DNA of 64,000 bases from Pseudofabraea citricarpa (Eukaryota > Ascomycota > Leotiomycetes > Helotiales > Dermateaceae), in NCBI GenBank assembly GCA_029641185.1, contig JAPWGK010000016.1:1116001-1180000 (forward strand), read 5' to 3'. Positions 24,029 to 34,003 of the stretch are shown piece after piece (the stretch's first letter is position 1; every line of letters begins with the position of its first letter). Under the pieces are notes generated by a model. The model did not search any database and was not told where the DNA came from. It saw nothing but the letters and a program-made list of their open reading frames with translations. Position numbers and translations under genes: made by a program.

Positions 24029-24762
24029 TGTGCAAAGGGTGTTCGCGAATCGAAGATGTCGAGACGGTCCTTTGTTATGCGATCGAGATGGGAGTGCTCA
24101 GTGGGTGTGGTGGGTTCCTAGAAGAGGACAGCAAGCTGGAAAGAGAAATGTTTTGTTTCTTGTTTCGCGACTTCTCCCAATAAGCGGACAGGCGTATATC
24201 AGAGAGGGTTGGCGAGGCGAGACGCGTCCGGGGAATGCCAACGTATATGGCTTGTGCTATTACTCTGGCGGCGATGGTGGTTTGAGGATATATTCTAGAA
24301 GGGAGGGAGCAGCAGCAAGAGTTCGTCTGTTGTTGGATTGTGGTTTGTTATGGAGGGCGAGCGCATGAATCTAGGAGATCACTGTGGGGTTCTGTTTGGA
24401 TTGGGAAGTAAATAAAATTAGCAGATCCTGAGTCGGGCTAAGCCTAAATTAGGTTTCTGCCCAGCAACGGGGAGCGCGCGGAAGATTGAGTGGAAGAGTG
24501 GAAGAAGGGCACGTTTCAGCTTTGGCAGGGGATGTCCAGGGTCTGGCCTGAGGTGAAGGCCCTGAAGCCTGGAGCCTGGAGACGCTGAACCTTGGAAGGT
24601 TGGCAGGCTGGAGCACGGAGACTGAAAGGGCTGATAAGGTCGTTACAGGCATGCTGGGGCTGGGGCTGGGGCTGGGCTGGGTACTGTGCCGTACAGCAAT
24701 AAGTACCTAAGTACACTGCCAACTGTACAGTACCAACCTCCGTGTTCTCCTTCCGTCGCATA

Positions 24763-24812
24763 CATACCATACAACAATACATACCATACAACCATACATA
24801 CCATACAACCAT
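24763..24812. repeat. Imperfect CATAC/CAACCATA tandem repeat
   Basis: A unit of about 18 bp (ACATACCATACAACCAT-like) occurs two to three times in non-coding sequence upstream of the NTF2-like gene. Confidence 0.6.
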
Positions 24813-25176
24813 CACCCATCACAACCATAGGTAACCATCCATACATAACACAACACAAGCACCTCAACAACCACGGCTACAACCACAACAACTATAATCA
24901 CACCCTCAACCTTACCTACTACAGATATATACTTCTTCTCTAACAATTAGACATTCGGGACACTGCATCCAAGTACCGGCTTTACAAAAACACAGCATGA
25001 GACATGATTGACACTCGTGATAGCTTCATTTTATAGAATAGAACCCCGGAGATCCGATGGTCGGACGGGGGCGACTCATGCGAAGCTAGAGTCAGTCGGT
25101 GGTGGTACGACGATGACGGATCTTCTTTGCTTCTTGTCCAGAGTGTCCAGACGGTGAGCAGGACTGAGTTTAACAA

Positions 25177-25261
25177 GCAGCAGCAGCAGCAGCACGCTGA
25201 GCTGGCAGGCTGGCAGGTACGAGTAGATTCAGGTCGTAAGCAACAACAGCAGCAGCAGCAG
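25177..25261. repeat. Two neighbouring CAG trinucleotide blocks
   Basis: CAG runs of about five to six units lie at each end of this span, with non-repeated sequence between. They are non-coding as far as I can tell. Confidence 0.7.
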
Positions 25262-25429
25262 TAGTGTGTTTCAGCATCTCCATCAGCTGTGCCCCGACTC
25301 AGTGCCCGCATTCCGCTGCTTTCACCCCGCTAAGTGCATCATTGGACCTCCATCTCTGCCTTCCCCTCCTTTGCTCAATCAGCAGCGAGGCTGACACTAC
25401 GGTCTCTACACTCACTACCCTCACTACAC

Positions 25430-25735
25430 TCACTACCCTAAACTACCCAACCCACACCACCCCACACCACACCACACCACACCTACTTAGGTACTCACTG
25501 CACTGCACCGCATTCCCATTCCATCTACTCTACTGTACTGTACTGTACTGTAGCTATTCTTCTTTGTTTCACTCCCTCCAGCCCAGCCCAGCCCAGTCCA
25601 CCGCCGCCCCAACCTAATCCGACCAAGTCTAATCAATCCACTCCGCTCCAGTCCAGCCCATCTGCAGCAGCCTGCAACCTCTAAACCTCTAAACCTCCAA
25701 CCCTCCAACCCTCCAACCCTCCAACCTCCAACTTC
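25430..25735. repeat. C/A-rich low-complexity leader with several short tandem repeats
   Basis: Short tandem units (CTCACTACC, CACCACAC, CAGCC, CTAAACC/CCAACCCT) follow one another. The strand bias toward C/A and the position 300-600 bp before the HeLo-RA gene suggest part of its leader or promoter. Confidence 0.6.
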
Positions 25736-26012
25736 CTTCTCCCAGAAACTCACCGCATCCATCCCACATTCACCCTCCCACTCCCATGGCTACTCCCCGA
25801 GACCGAAGCCCGCGCGTGGAATGAGTGTCACAACCCCCTTCATCTTCTCCCGTTATATCTCAGGCTCAGCTCCCCCTCTTCCCGCTCTTGCCCACACTTC
25901 CTTCAAACGGTTCAATCACATGCAGGTACCCTCAGTGACGCATCCGTCCGTGTATCCCTCGAGCCCTCCTACAACAACAGCCTGAGTCCTGGCCTTGACT
26001 CGATCTCCCAAC

Positions 26013-27200
26013 ATGCCAACATCCTTCCTTGAGTTGCTTCAGCGCTGCGCCGACTCCTTCAGACCTGCAACTGCTCACGGGTTCGGCATGGAGTACGAAC
26101 TACTGTGCACCGATCTAAGTCTGCAATGGCTCAGAATTCGGCTGTGGGCAGACTCCGTACGTACTTCCCCATCTTTCCAACACGGCCTGCAAACTAATCT
26201 TCTCCAGGTCGGCTTGAGCCTGGCAGAGGGGATCTCTGCAAACTCTATCCTCTTGAGACCAGACATTGAACCAACCATTACCCTTACCGTTGACTGCTTG
26301 ATTTCGCTCCTCACAGAGATTGAGTTCATTCGCACCAAATACCAGCCCCAAGACTTGCAGAGGGTCAAAGCATCTTCCACCAAGTCGACGTCCTCTCCAA
26401 AGCCCCTAGATCGCTTGACCAACTTGGACTTTCAACAAAGAATCGTCCGCAATCAGAAGAAGAAATCACTGTTTGCCAAGGCCAAGTGGGCTCTTCGAGA
26501 TGCTCGGAGATTCGAGGACAGACTGCGGAGACTGAAGAGTTATATTGATGCCCTGGAGAGCATCGCTAGGGTAGCTGGCTTCACGACAGTCCAACTTCCG
26601 CCTGAGACAGATGCTCGTGGTGAAATCCCTCCGCCCTACTCTGCTTTTGCGGAAGCTCCATTCGCGGCCTCAGCATCAACGATTAACGACCCGATCTCTA
26701 CTCAGCCAAGCCCAGACTCAATTCTCTACCGGAACTTGGCAGCCCGTCGTTATGGTTGTATATTTCCTCCCGGGTTCAGCATCTGTGCCCACGGGTGTGC
26801 TATGCAAACACCAACCGTGCCTCAAAGCCCTCGATCGTCTACGACGCCATCATCATCTTGCAGCTCGTCCAGGTCATCTGTTGAGATCTTCAAGTCTTTC
26901 CGCGTCAGCATGACTGATCCGACTAGCAAAGTTCTCCCAGCTGCTCTTGCAAAATACAACATCAACTGTCCCCCAGAACAATATGCTCTCTATGTTATTT
27001 ATGGAGATTGTGAGAGATGCTTAGGCGCCAATGAGAAGCCACTCCAAATCTTCAAGAGGTTAAACCGCGAGGGGAAGAAGCCAATGTTCATGCTCAGACG
27101 GATCTCAGGTTTAGAAGCAAAAGCAAGAAGAAGTTATGACGAGGCCTGCGTTATGGATTCTTTACTTCGAGGTGAATACGATGGGAAGCTTGGATGTTGA
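26013..27200 (+). CDS. HeLo-like N-terminal domain fused to a Ste50-type Ras-association domain
   Basis: Two exons, 26013-26156 and 26208-27200, give 378 aa. The 51-bp intron (GTACGT...CAG, with CTAAT before the acceptor) is in frame, so an unspliced form would add 17 residues; splicing produces the family-like RLWADSVGL. Residues 1-190 resemble the HeLo domain of fungal prion-inhibition/cell-death proteins: LLQRCADSF, L.LQWLRIRLWADSVGL, and the late KWALRDARRFEDRLRRLKSYIDALE helix. A Pro/Ser-rich linker with CxxxC-like cysteines follows (about 200-270). Residues 276-348 closely resemble the Ras-association domain of fungal Ste50: KVLPAALAKYNI, YALYVIYGDCERCLG, EKPLQIFKRLNREGKKPMFMLRR. Ste50 links Ras-like GTPases to the Ste11 MAP kinase cascade. 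The fusion suggests Ras-family control of a HeLo effector, which is inference. The start is the first ATG in the frame. Confidence 0.78.
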   Translation: MPTSFLELLQRCADSFRPATAHGFGMEYELLCTDLSLQWLRIRLWADSVRTSPSFQHGLQTNLLQVGLSLAEGISANSILLRPDIEPTITLTVDCLISLLTEIEFIRTKYQPQDLQRVKASSTKSTSSPKPLDRLTNLDFQQRIVRNQKKKSLFAKAKWALRDARRFEDRLRRLKSYIDALESIARVAGFTTVQLPPETDARGEIPPPYSAFAEAPFAASASTINDPISTQPSPDSILYRNLAARRYGCIFPPGFSICAHGCAMQTPTVPQSPRSSTTPSSSCSSSRSSVEIFKSFRVSMTDPTSKVLPAALAKYNINCPPEQYALYVIYGDCERCLGANEKPLQIFKRLNREGKKPMFMLRRISGLEAKARRSYDEACVMDSLLRGEYDGKLGC

Positions 27201-28446
27201 TCTTTGATTCTCAGATGAGTGGATTCATTTCGGAGTGGGTCATTGTGTGTGACCATGGCTCTACTGAGGAAGCATGGGTCTAAATCTATACGATGGCTCT
27301 TTTTCTTTTCATATCTCAGACTCTTCTCTTCTCTTCTTTATTCACACATTTCAGAAGGGGAATGCCTTTTACCTGGATGGCGGCAACGTTTTATGATGAC
27401 GACTAATAGATTGAACATGGAATTGGAGTTTCTGAAGCGAGGAGTCCCAGTTTGGGCAGGGCGAGGGATACACGACATGCGGGGAGACATTGTAGGAAAG
27501 CAGTGCGTCTACTATCAACAAGTTGCTAGTTAATACTATACAACATGAAGTTGATTCTGATTTATTACCTCGACGACCTTCTTGACTGACCTTTCTCGCA
27601 CATCTTTTGAATTGATTTGTGAGGGTACAGCAATCATCTTGTCCCGTCGTCATTGTGGATATAGAGTTACGAGTTTGCATCCCGAACCAGGATTCTGAAT
27701 CGGGTGGCTACCGGCTCCGTCGGAATCCCTCTATTTTATTTGCTTCTCCGTGGTTTCAGTCATCTATGAGATGCAGAAATATCAAATGGTTCAAACGGTG
27801 AGGACACTGACATGCAGTTTAAAACCATCTTAGACTGGGTAATTACCGATCGTCAACTTTGATTGAATTTCATCACTTTTCGAACACGCCCGTCACAAAC
27901 CCAAGTCTAGAACGACCATACTGTACGTCGACTCCATGTGATAGCGCTCGTCCTGGGCAAGAGGCAAGAAACCTAGAACCCTGCCAGCAGGTTGATGTGC
28001 CCAGGCCCTTTCAACGGCGATCCAAGACATTGGTGTGTAGTTCTCGCCAGGCATACCAGGATAGGTAGGTTCCCCAGCCCGTGAACTCCCATTCCGCACC
28101 CGCGCCATCTCCACTGTGTTACATCTGCCAATGGCAATAACCCCAGTTCGGGAAAGCTAACGAATTCTAGGTCGACAGTTCTGTCCTTCGTATGACCTCC
28201 GATGGACGACGAGGAAGGAGGACGTTGATCCTTGAAGGCGATCTCGAGAACTGGATAAACGGTCCCCTCTTCCCCGCTCTCCTCTGATAAAGCTGCTTCA
28301 TTCATCGGTTGCTTATCAGACGGTCAACGGCCAGTGCGCAGAGATGATAAGTATGGGTGGTTTCCTGCGAGCTGTACTGCACTGTACTGCACAAGACACG
28401 TATATGCAAAGGACCGGTCCCGATCGTAGCGAATTCGGCGCTGAGC
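27201..28446. other. Intergenic region before the P450 gene
   Basis: Downstream of the HeLo-RA gene and upstream of the P450, on the same strand. Short frames on both strands have no domains. No gene supported. Confidence 0.5.
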
Positions 28447-30184
28447 ATGGCACAGCAAGAGATGCTCGGTATTGCGTGGTGGACGCTGGGTGTTTGCGCA
28501 GCCGTGGTGTATATCGTAGGGGGGGCCGTCTACCGGCTGTACCTCAGTCCGCTATCCAAGTTCCCGGGTCGCAGAATGGCGGCCCTGACGCTGTGGTACG
28601 AATTCTACTACGATGTCATCCGGACGGGGAAGTACATGTGGGAGATTGAGAAGATGCATGCGCAGTACGGTTTGTGTTTGAGAGAGATTGGAGCGCTCCC
28701 CATCTTGGGCCCACGCTGATCTGTCTGCAAGGGCCGATCGTCAGAATCAACCCGTACGAGCTACACATCAACGACCCGGACTTCTACGACGAGATATATG
28801 CGCGCGCTGGCAGGAAGTGCAACAAGTATGCCTGGTTTGTGCGCCTGTTTGGCATGGCCGATGGTGCTCTGGCGACGGTCGACCATGATCTTCACCGGGT
28901 CAGGCGCGCGGCCATCAACCCGTTTTTCTCCAAGGCGAACGTGCGCAAGCTGGAGAAGATCATCCAGGAGAAGTCGAGGCGGGTCCTGGAATACATGACG
29001 GCGCTGGAAGATACGGGGCAGGCTCTCAAGCTCACCTCTCTGTGCGGCGCATTCACCAGCGACGTGATAGTCGAGTACGCATTTGGGGAATCTCACAACT
29101 ACCTTGGCCACGCCGATCTGAACGCAGGGTTCTTTGATATGATGGGATCGATACATCACCTAGGCAATGCCGCAAAGCAGTTCGGCTGGCTGCTGCCTCT
29201 CCTCCTCTCGATCCCTGAGCGGATCACTTCCAGATTGGACCCAGGCATGGCCGCATTTGCGGCAATGCAGAAGGCATGTTACATCTGTGCTGTACATGTA
29301 GATTAAGGCTCTATCTAACAGATTGCATGGCAAGACGTGTCGAGATCAAGTGCGCCATGTCATGGAGCATATGGATCATCACGAGAGCAAAACCGTCCCT
29401 ACGATATTCCACGATATATTAAGGAGTAACCTGTTGCCGAGCGAGAAGCGACTCGACAGGCTCTGTCAGGAAGGCCAGACCTTCATCGCTGCTGGCACCG
29501 AGACCACCGCATGGTGTCTGACCGTCATCACCTTCCATCTCTTACAAGACCCACGAAAACTCGAGCGCCTGCGCCGTGAACTCCTGGCTGCAAAGGCTAC
29601 TTCCACCACGGACCTTGAGAAACTGCCATATCTGGAGGCTGTCATACAAGAAGGTCTCCGGCTCTCGTTTGGCGTCTCTACTCGCTTACCCCGGATCTCA
29701 CCAGAAGCACCGATTAGGTTTTTGGATGGAGAAAAAGTGTGGGTGATTCCAGCTGGGGTAAGTCACCCCTTTCCATCCCTTGACCCTAGAACGAATAGAG
29801 ATACCTCGCTGCAGATGCTTAAAAACTACCTCCTAGACTCCCGTCAGCATGTCAGCAGGACTCCTCCATCTAAACCCCACCACATTCCCCTCGCCGCATG
29901 AGTTCCAACCCGAACGATGGATCAACAATAAAAAGCTCGGGAGATATCTCGTTTCCTTCTCTCGGGGCTCCAGACAATGTGCTGGCATCAACCTTGCATA
30001 CAGCGAGTTGTACATCACCCTGAATACAGTCTTCAGTCGATATGGTGCACCTGGCCAGGAGTCGGCAGCCAAAATGGCGTTGTTTGAGACGGCCGAGAGG
30101 GATGTAGAGATGCGCCATGATCTGTTCATCCCGTGGCCAGCGGAGGATAGCAAAGGTGTGAGAGTGGTATTTTCCCGCTCGTGA
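28447..30184 (+). CDS. Cytochrome P450 monooxygenase, Tri4/CYP58-like
   Basis: Four exons, 28447-28669, 28732-29273, 29335-29757 and 29837-30184, give 511 aa, a normal P450 length. One membrane anchor spans about residues 9-30, followed by LSPLSKFPG, the usual proline-rich hinge. The I-helix oxygen-binding motif is AGTETT (308-313), ExxR is EGLR (361-364), PERW is at 421-424, and the heme loop is FSRGSRQCAG with Cys444. Residues GPIVRINPYELHINDPDFYDEIY resemble the trichodiene-oxygenase-like fungal P450s by memory; the substrate is unknown. Intron 2 (29274-29334) begins GCATGT after AAG, a GC-AG intron; no GT donor in the area restores frame. No terpene cyclase, PKS or other cluster gene adjoins, so it is likely a stand-alone detoxifying or modifying enzyme. 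An in-frame upstream ATG (28357) would prepend 30 residues without features. Confidence 0.88.
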
Positions 30185-30425
30185 GTAGAGGGGACGAGCC
30201 TCAGCTGGCTACTTAAGTAGGTAGTTAGTTATATGAGCAGCAGTCAGTAGCAGATGAGAAATGAATCACGTAGTTATTCAAACTTTTTCTCTTCATATAA
30301 ACAAGTTTGCTTCCCGTAAATCATATCTACAATCAGTCCGTTAGACCCTGTCCCATCCCGTGATATATACACATACAACCATCACCATTCATCACCCATA
30401 ACTCAATCACTCACTCATTCATTCA

Positions 30426-30892
30426 CTAAGCACACGAATCCGGATACCCATCCCCGTTCAGATCAGCCGTACTAGCACTACAGAACTCATAGGTATCCGT
30501 ATCAGTATCATAGACAAAATACAGCGTGCCGGCGCCCTTTCCCAGATCGGCCTATTTGTCTAAGATCAGTGCTCCGTTCGCAAAGGCACCAAAGCAGAAA
30601 AAGAAACAGAAAAGAAAAGGAGAAAGAAAGCACGCACGCCGAAATAGGGCAGCTTGATGGCCGAGCACCTCCCCGAGGCGATGTTGGCGGCCGACGTCTC
30701 GATGGGCGTCCCGGAGATGCCGATCAGGGCGAGCGTCTGCAGCTCGGCGCTCGACCACGTCGCGTTCCCGCCGGCGACGGGGCACGAGAGGGTCGGGTCT
30801 GGGAAGAGGTTGAACGTCGTTGCCGAGGCGAGGCTTGCGATGGAGGCTAGGAGGAGAGGGAAGAGAGCGGAGGAGAAAGAGGAGGCGCGCAT
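30426..30892 (-). CDS. Small secreted four-cysteine protein
   Basis: Two exons, 30892-30638 and 30551-30426 (86-bp intron), give 126 aa. A clear signal peptide ends at about Ala24 (ASLASA/TTF). The mature protein has four cysteines (37, 76, 109, 125), compatible with two disulfides. It ends with an acidic stretch containing DLNGDGYPD (115-123), similar to a calcium-binding loop. I do not recognise the family. Size, secretion signal and cysteine content are those of candidate effectors or extracellular binding proteins, but nothing proves such a role. It is convergent with the P450 gene, 241 bp away. The donor GTGCGT is weaker than average; the exon join gives KLPYFGADLGKGAGTLYF with no stop. 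Confidence 0.72.
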
Positions 30893-33800
30893 TTTCGATG
30901 GGTTTGGAATATGAGAGTAGGGGATGGTGGGTGGTTTTCCGGTCCTGAAAATGAATGTGTGGTTGTGAAGTGACGATGGTGAAGGTGAGGGTGAGGGTGA
31001 GGGTGAAGAGGAGAGAGAAGAGAGCACACTTGTCTATATACTTATGCCTCCTACCTACCGCATCGCATAGGGTGTTTTGTTTCCATTACAGTACGCCTGT
31101 TCCATCTAGAGGGCCGACTTGGGACGACTCAGCCTGCCATTCGGCCTCTGGCTCTGCTGCATTGTCTTGGGTGCGTGGCGCAGATGGGGATTTGCGGTCG
31201 TTAATGCCCTTCTTATAGGGCTCTGCTTGGGAATCCAGGGAACGGGGAGGGAGATCCTCCTTGCGGCTGATAGATGCACATAGGGGTTCGTCTGTCTGGC
31301 CATGGGATGAGGGGTAAACTCTATTTCGCTGGTGCCGGTCTTTTTTTTACTGTAGAGCCCGCGTTGGGCCGTGCTGGTATGATGACGTAGGGGATAGAGA
31401 GGGAGGGATTGTGACGTGGAGAGGAGAATACCTCTTGGAGAGGGAGGGTTTGGAGAGTTGGATGGATCTTTGGGGAAATGTGAGGGTGAAGGAAAGGGGG
31501 GGGGGGAAAGGGGTAAATAGGTTAAGCGAAGATATGACATAATAGGGGTAAGGATATTTGGACCGTCATTTTCCTTCTCAGGTGCTAAGAAAGATCAAAC
31601 ACCAAAGGAGTTATCAAAGAAGTCCTGATCAGATGAGTGTTATCTTTCGTCCCTTTCAGTTACTTGGATGTTTCTCAATAAGAAAAAGTAGAGGAGAGGA
31701 AAAGCAAGGAATGAAAAGAGGTATCTCGCTTAAAGTTATTTTTATCGCAAATACTAAGAAGCACTTAGCTCTCGTAACGCTACTTATATAAACACTTCAA
31801 ATCAGATCAGAGTTTTAATGATTGCAAACTGGTAAGAGGTTTCTTACCTTACACCTTAATCTCATGTATTTCTTATTTCTAGTAGGAATCTTTGACGTCA
31901 CAAGGTCTCACAATATGCCCATCAGGTTGTATAAGATGAGTATATAAATTATGTGTGAGCAAATATACACCAAATAGAACCTGGAGACTTGAATTTATAT
32001 AATCGTCCTATAGAAACCTTTCTTACTCTTTCAACAAGTATCTAAGTCTAACTCCACTTCTTACATTCCACGCAAGATTCCATACAGACTAAAGCGCGAT
32101 ACTCAAAGATGTATATGTATAGACATGCTTGATCTATCCCTGCAGATATTATATCGATTTCTACTTATATATCTCTTATAACAAGTTCGATATCAAAGTC
32201 GCGATAAAAATAATAATTTCAATGTGCCTCTTATACAGAGGTGATTGAGGGGTTATATCCTCTTAATCTCCACGTATTAATTCACTGTGTAATATCAGAA
32301 CTAAAGGATAGTGAAGGCATGATCTATTTGAGGAATAATAAATATTCCTTGATCACATCCGTTTGCTTGCCGGAGCGTCAATTGGCGTAAACAGGGTCTG
32401 CACGAATGAGAAAACCCCTTGATCCTAAATATTTCATCCCTACGACGCCAAATGACGCACCCGTCGGCGAGCAAAAGGATAGCTAGCTACGGTAGACGGG
32501 GTATCCAGCAGGGAGCAAACAGATCACACAAGGTCATTCATGAGTTCCTCCCAGGCCCAGCTGCGGTGAATATCACACCAACAAGCAACAATCATTATAA
32601 ATACCCAAGACCACACCCCCTTCGCTCCCTTCTCCTTCTCCTTCTCCACCAACTTGGAACTAGCCCATCCCAGCATCGTCCGGCTGCCACCTACACGACA
32701 GTCGATATAGACCCAAGCTCGATACAGCAAGATGCACATGCACACGCACACATATATGGCCAACCGCTGCCGTCCAATACCATATCACTCTCGACTCTGC
32801 GACAGTTTAAACGAGCACGCTGAGGTGACAGACGGAATCTCACTGACAACCGGAATGCACGCACGAGATATAACATGCCACGCTCTCGGCGCTGCTGGGA
32901 ACGAGAAGAGATCTAGGAGGTCCGAGCAGAAAGACAAAGAGAATATGTCTATGCCTGCGCCTGCCCCTGCAGTTCTCTGAGACAAGTCAGGAAATGCTAA
33001 AGGATCGCCCAAAAAGAAACCACCAGTTAGAACTTTGGTTCTCTTTCCTACCTACCGAGCTCAGTGGGCAGCTTGGGATCGCTGTGAAAGCTAACACCCC
33101 TCAATCGGGAGATCCTGCTGCTAGACCAGATGTCAATGGACTATTTTCTACTACAATTACTCCTCCATCAACCCCTTTAACTTCAGTACCTCCGACGCAG
33201 TATCGCTTTGTGCTAGAGGGGTGATGACGAGAGTGGCAGGAATGATTGGGAACGGCAGGATAATGAGGGATTGGAACTGGCAAGAAGACGAGAGCTTGTG
33301 AGCGAGGAGTGCGGACGCAAGCGGAAGAAGTACAAGCGCAGTATACATATAAGTGGTCGTATCTGGTGAATCAAAAGAGAAGAGAAAGCAAGGAGTGGAT
33401 ATTTAGGATAGCAGAGCAATCGTTAACCCGCTGCCTTATCCAGAGTTCTTCACAGTAATAATGACAAAGAATATAAAGAAACATATGTTCTTTTGATACA
33501 GTTTCATATATTCCTATCAGATTATCATAATACCCTTGAGAGCAAGAGTAGCTATCGGCACTTGGAGATTTTGTTAGTCTTGCATGGTCTGTCTGCTATC
33601 TGGTAAATAATCCACTGTGGCTAGACTAGGTAGCTATATTAGATGTTTATTGATAATATACAAGAATTCTAAACTTGGATGAAAGGAATTCGAGAATATA
33701 AAAGCATCTCTCTTCATGTTACTAGTAAAGGAACATCAACTTGCTTTCTTAATAAAACATCCATATTCATATTCATATTTTTGATTTGTTTTTATTCTTT

Positions 33801-34003
33801 TGCCTTGGCAAACTTTTAACTCGGCCATGAAATTACTACACACAGTACAGTCTATGAAGTCTAACAAAAGGGCAACCAAATCTATGGATCCTTAAATTCA
33901 TACTCACTTGGTCCAAGCCGAGCCGAGCGAAAGAAGGTAGGTAACTAAAGACAAAAAACGCCTTCCACGCTAAAGTATCAACAATCTTTTTCTCTCACAA
34001 TTC
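30893..34003. other. Long gene-poor intergenic region
   Basis: About 3.1 kb. The first 250 bp upstream of 30892 serve as the promoter of the secreted protein. From about 31560 to 32340, and again from about 33420 to 33800, the sequence becomes A/T-rich, unlike the gene regions but far less than the block after 41.3 kb; these may be old mutated repeats. No domain-bearing frame is present. Confidence 0.5.
31034..31040 (-). promoter_or_regulatory. Candidate TATA box of the small secreted protein gene
   Basis: TATATAG on the minus strand lies about 140 bp upstream of the ATG at 30892. Confidence 0.35.

Larger units (their letters stand above)
24029..26012. other. Intergenic region rich in simple repeats
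   Basis: About 2 kb between divergent genes, containing both promoters. It carries several low-complexity tracts: GGGGCT-like near 24655-24680, ACCATAC/CATACA repeats near 24763-24812, two CAG blocks near 25177-25193 and 25244-25261, and CCAACCCT/CACCA/CCCAG tracts from 25430 to 25735. Frames through the CAG blocks read as poly-Cys on the minus strand and are not credible proteins. Confidence 0.6.

Noticed and set aside
25000..25311. Poly-cysteine frame through the CAG repeats
   Set aside because: Produced by reading CTG/TGC repeats on the minus strand; not a credible protein.
24700..25740. CRISPR-like or satellite array from short repeats
   Set aside because: Units are short, imperfect simple repeats without regular spacers.
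31106..31540. 144-codon minus-strand frame
   Set aside because: Pro/Ser-rich chance frame through a G-run and purine tracts; no domain and no homologous feel.
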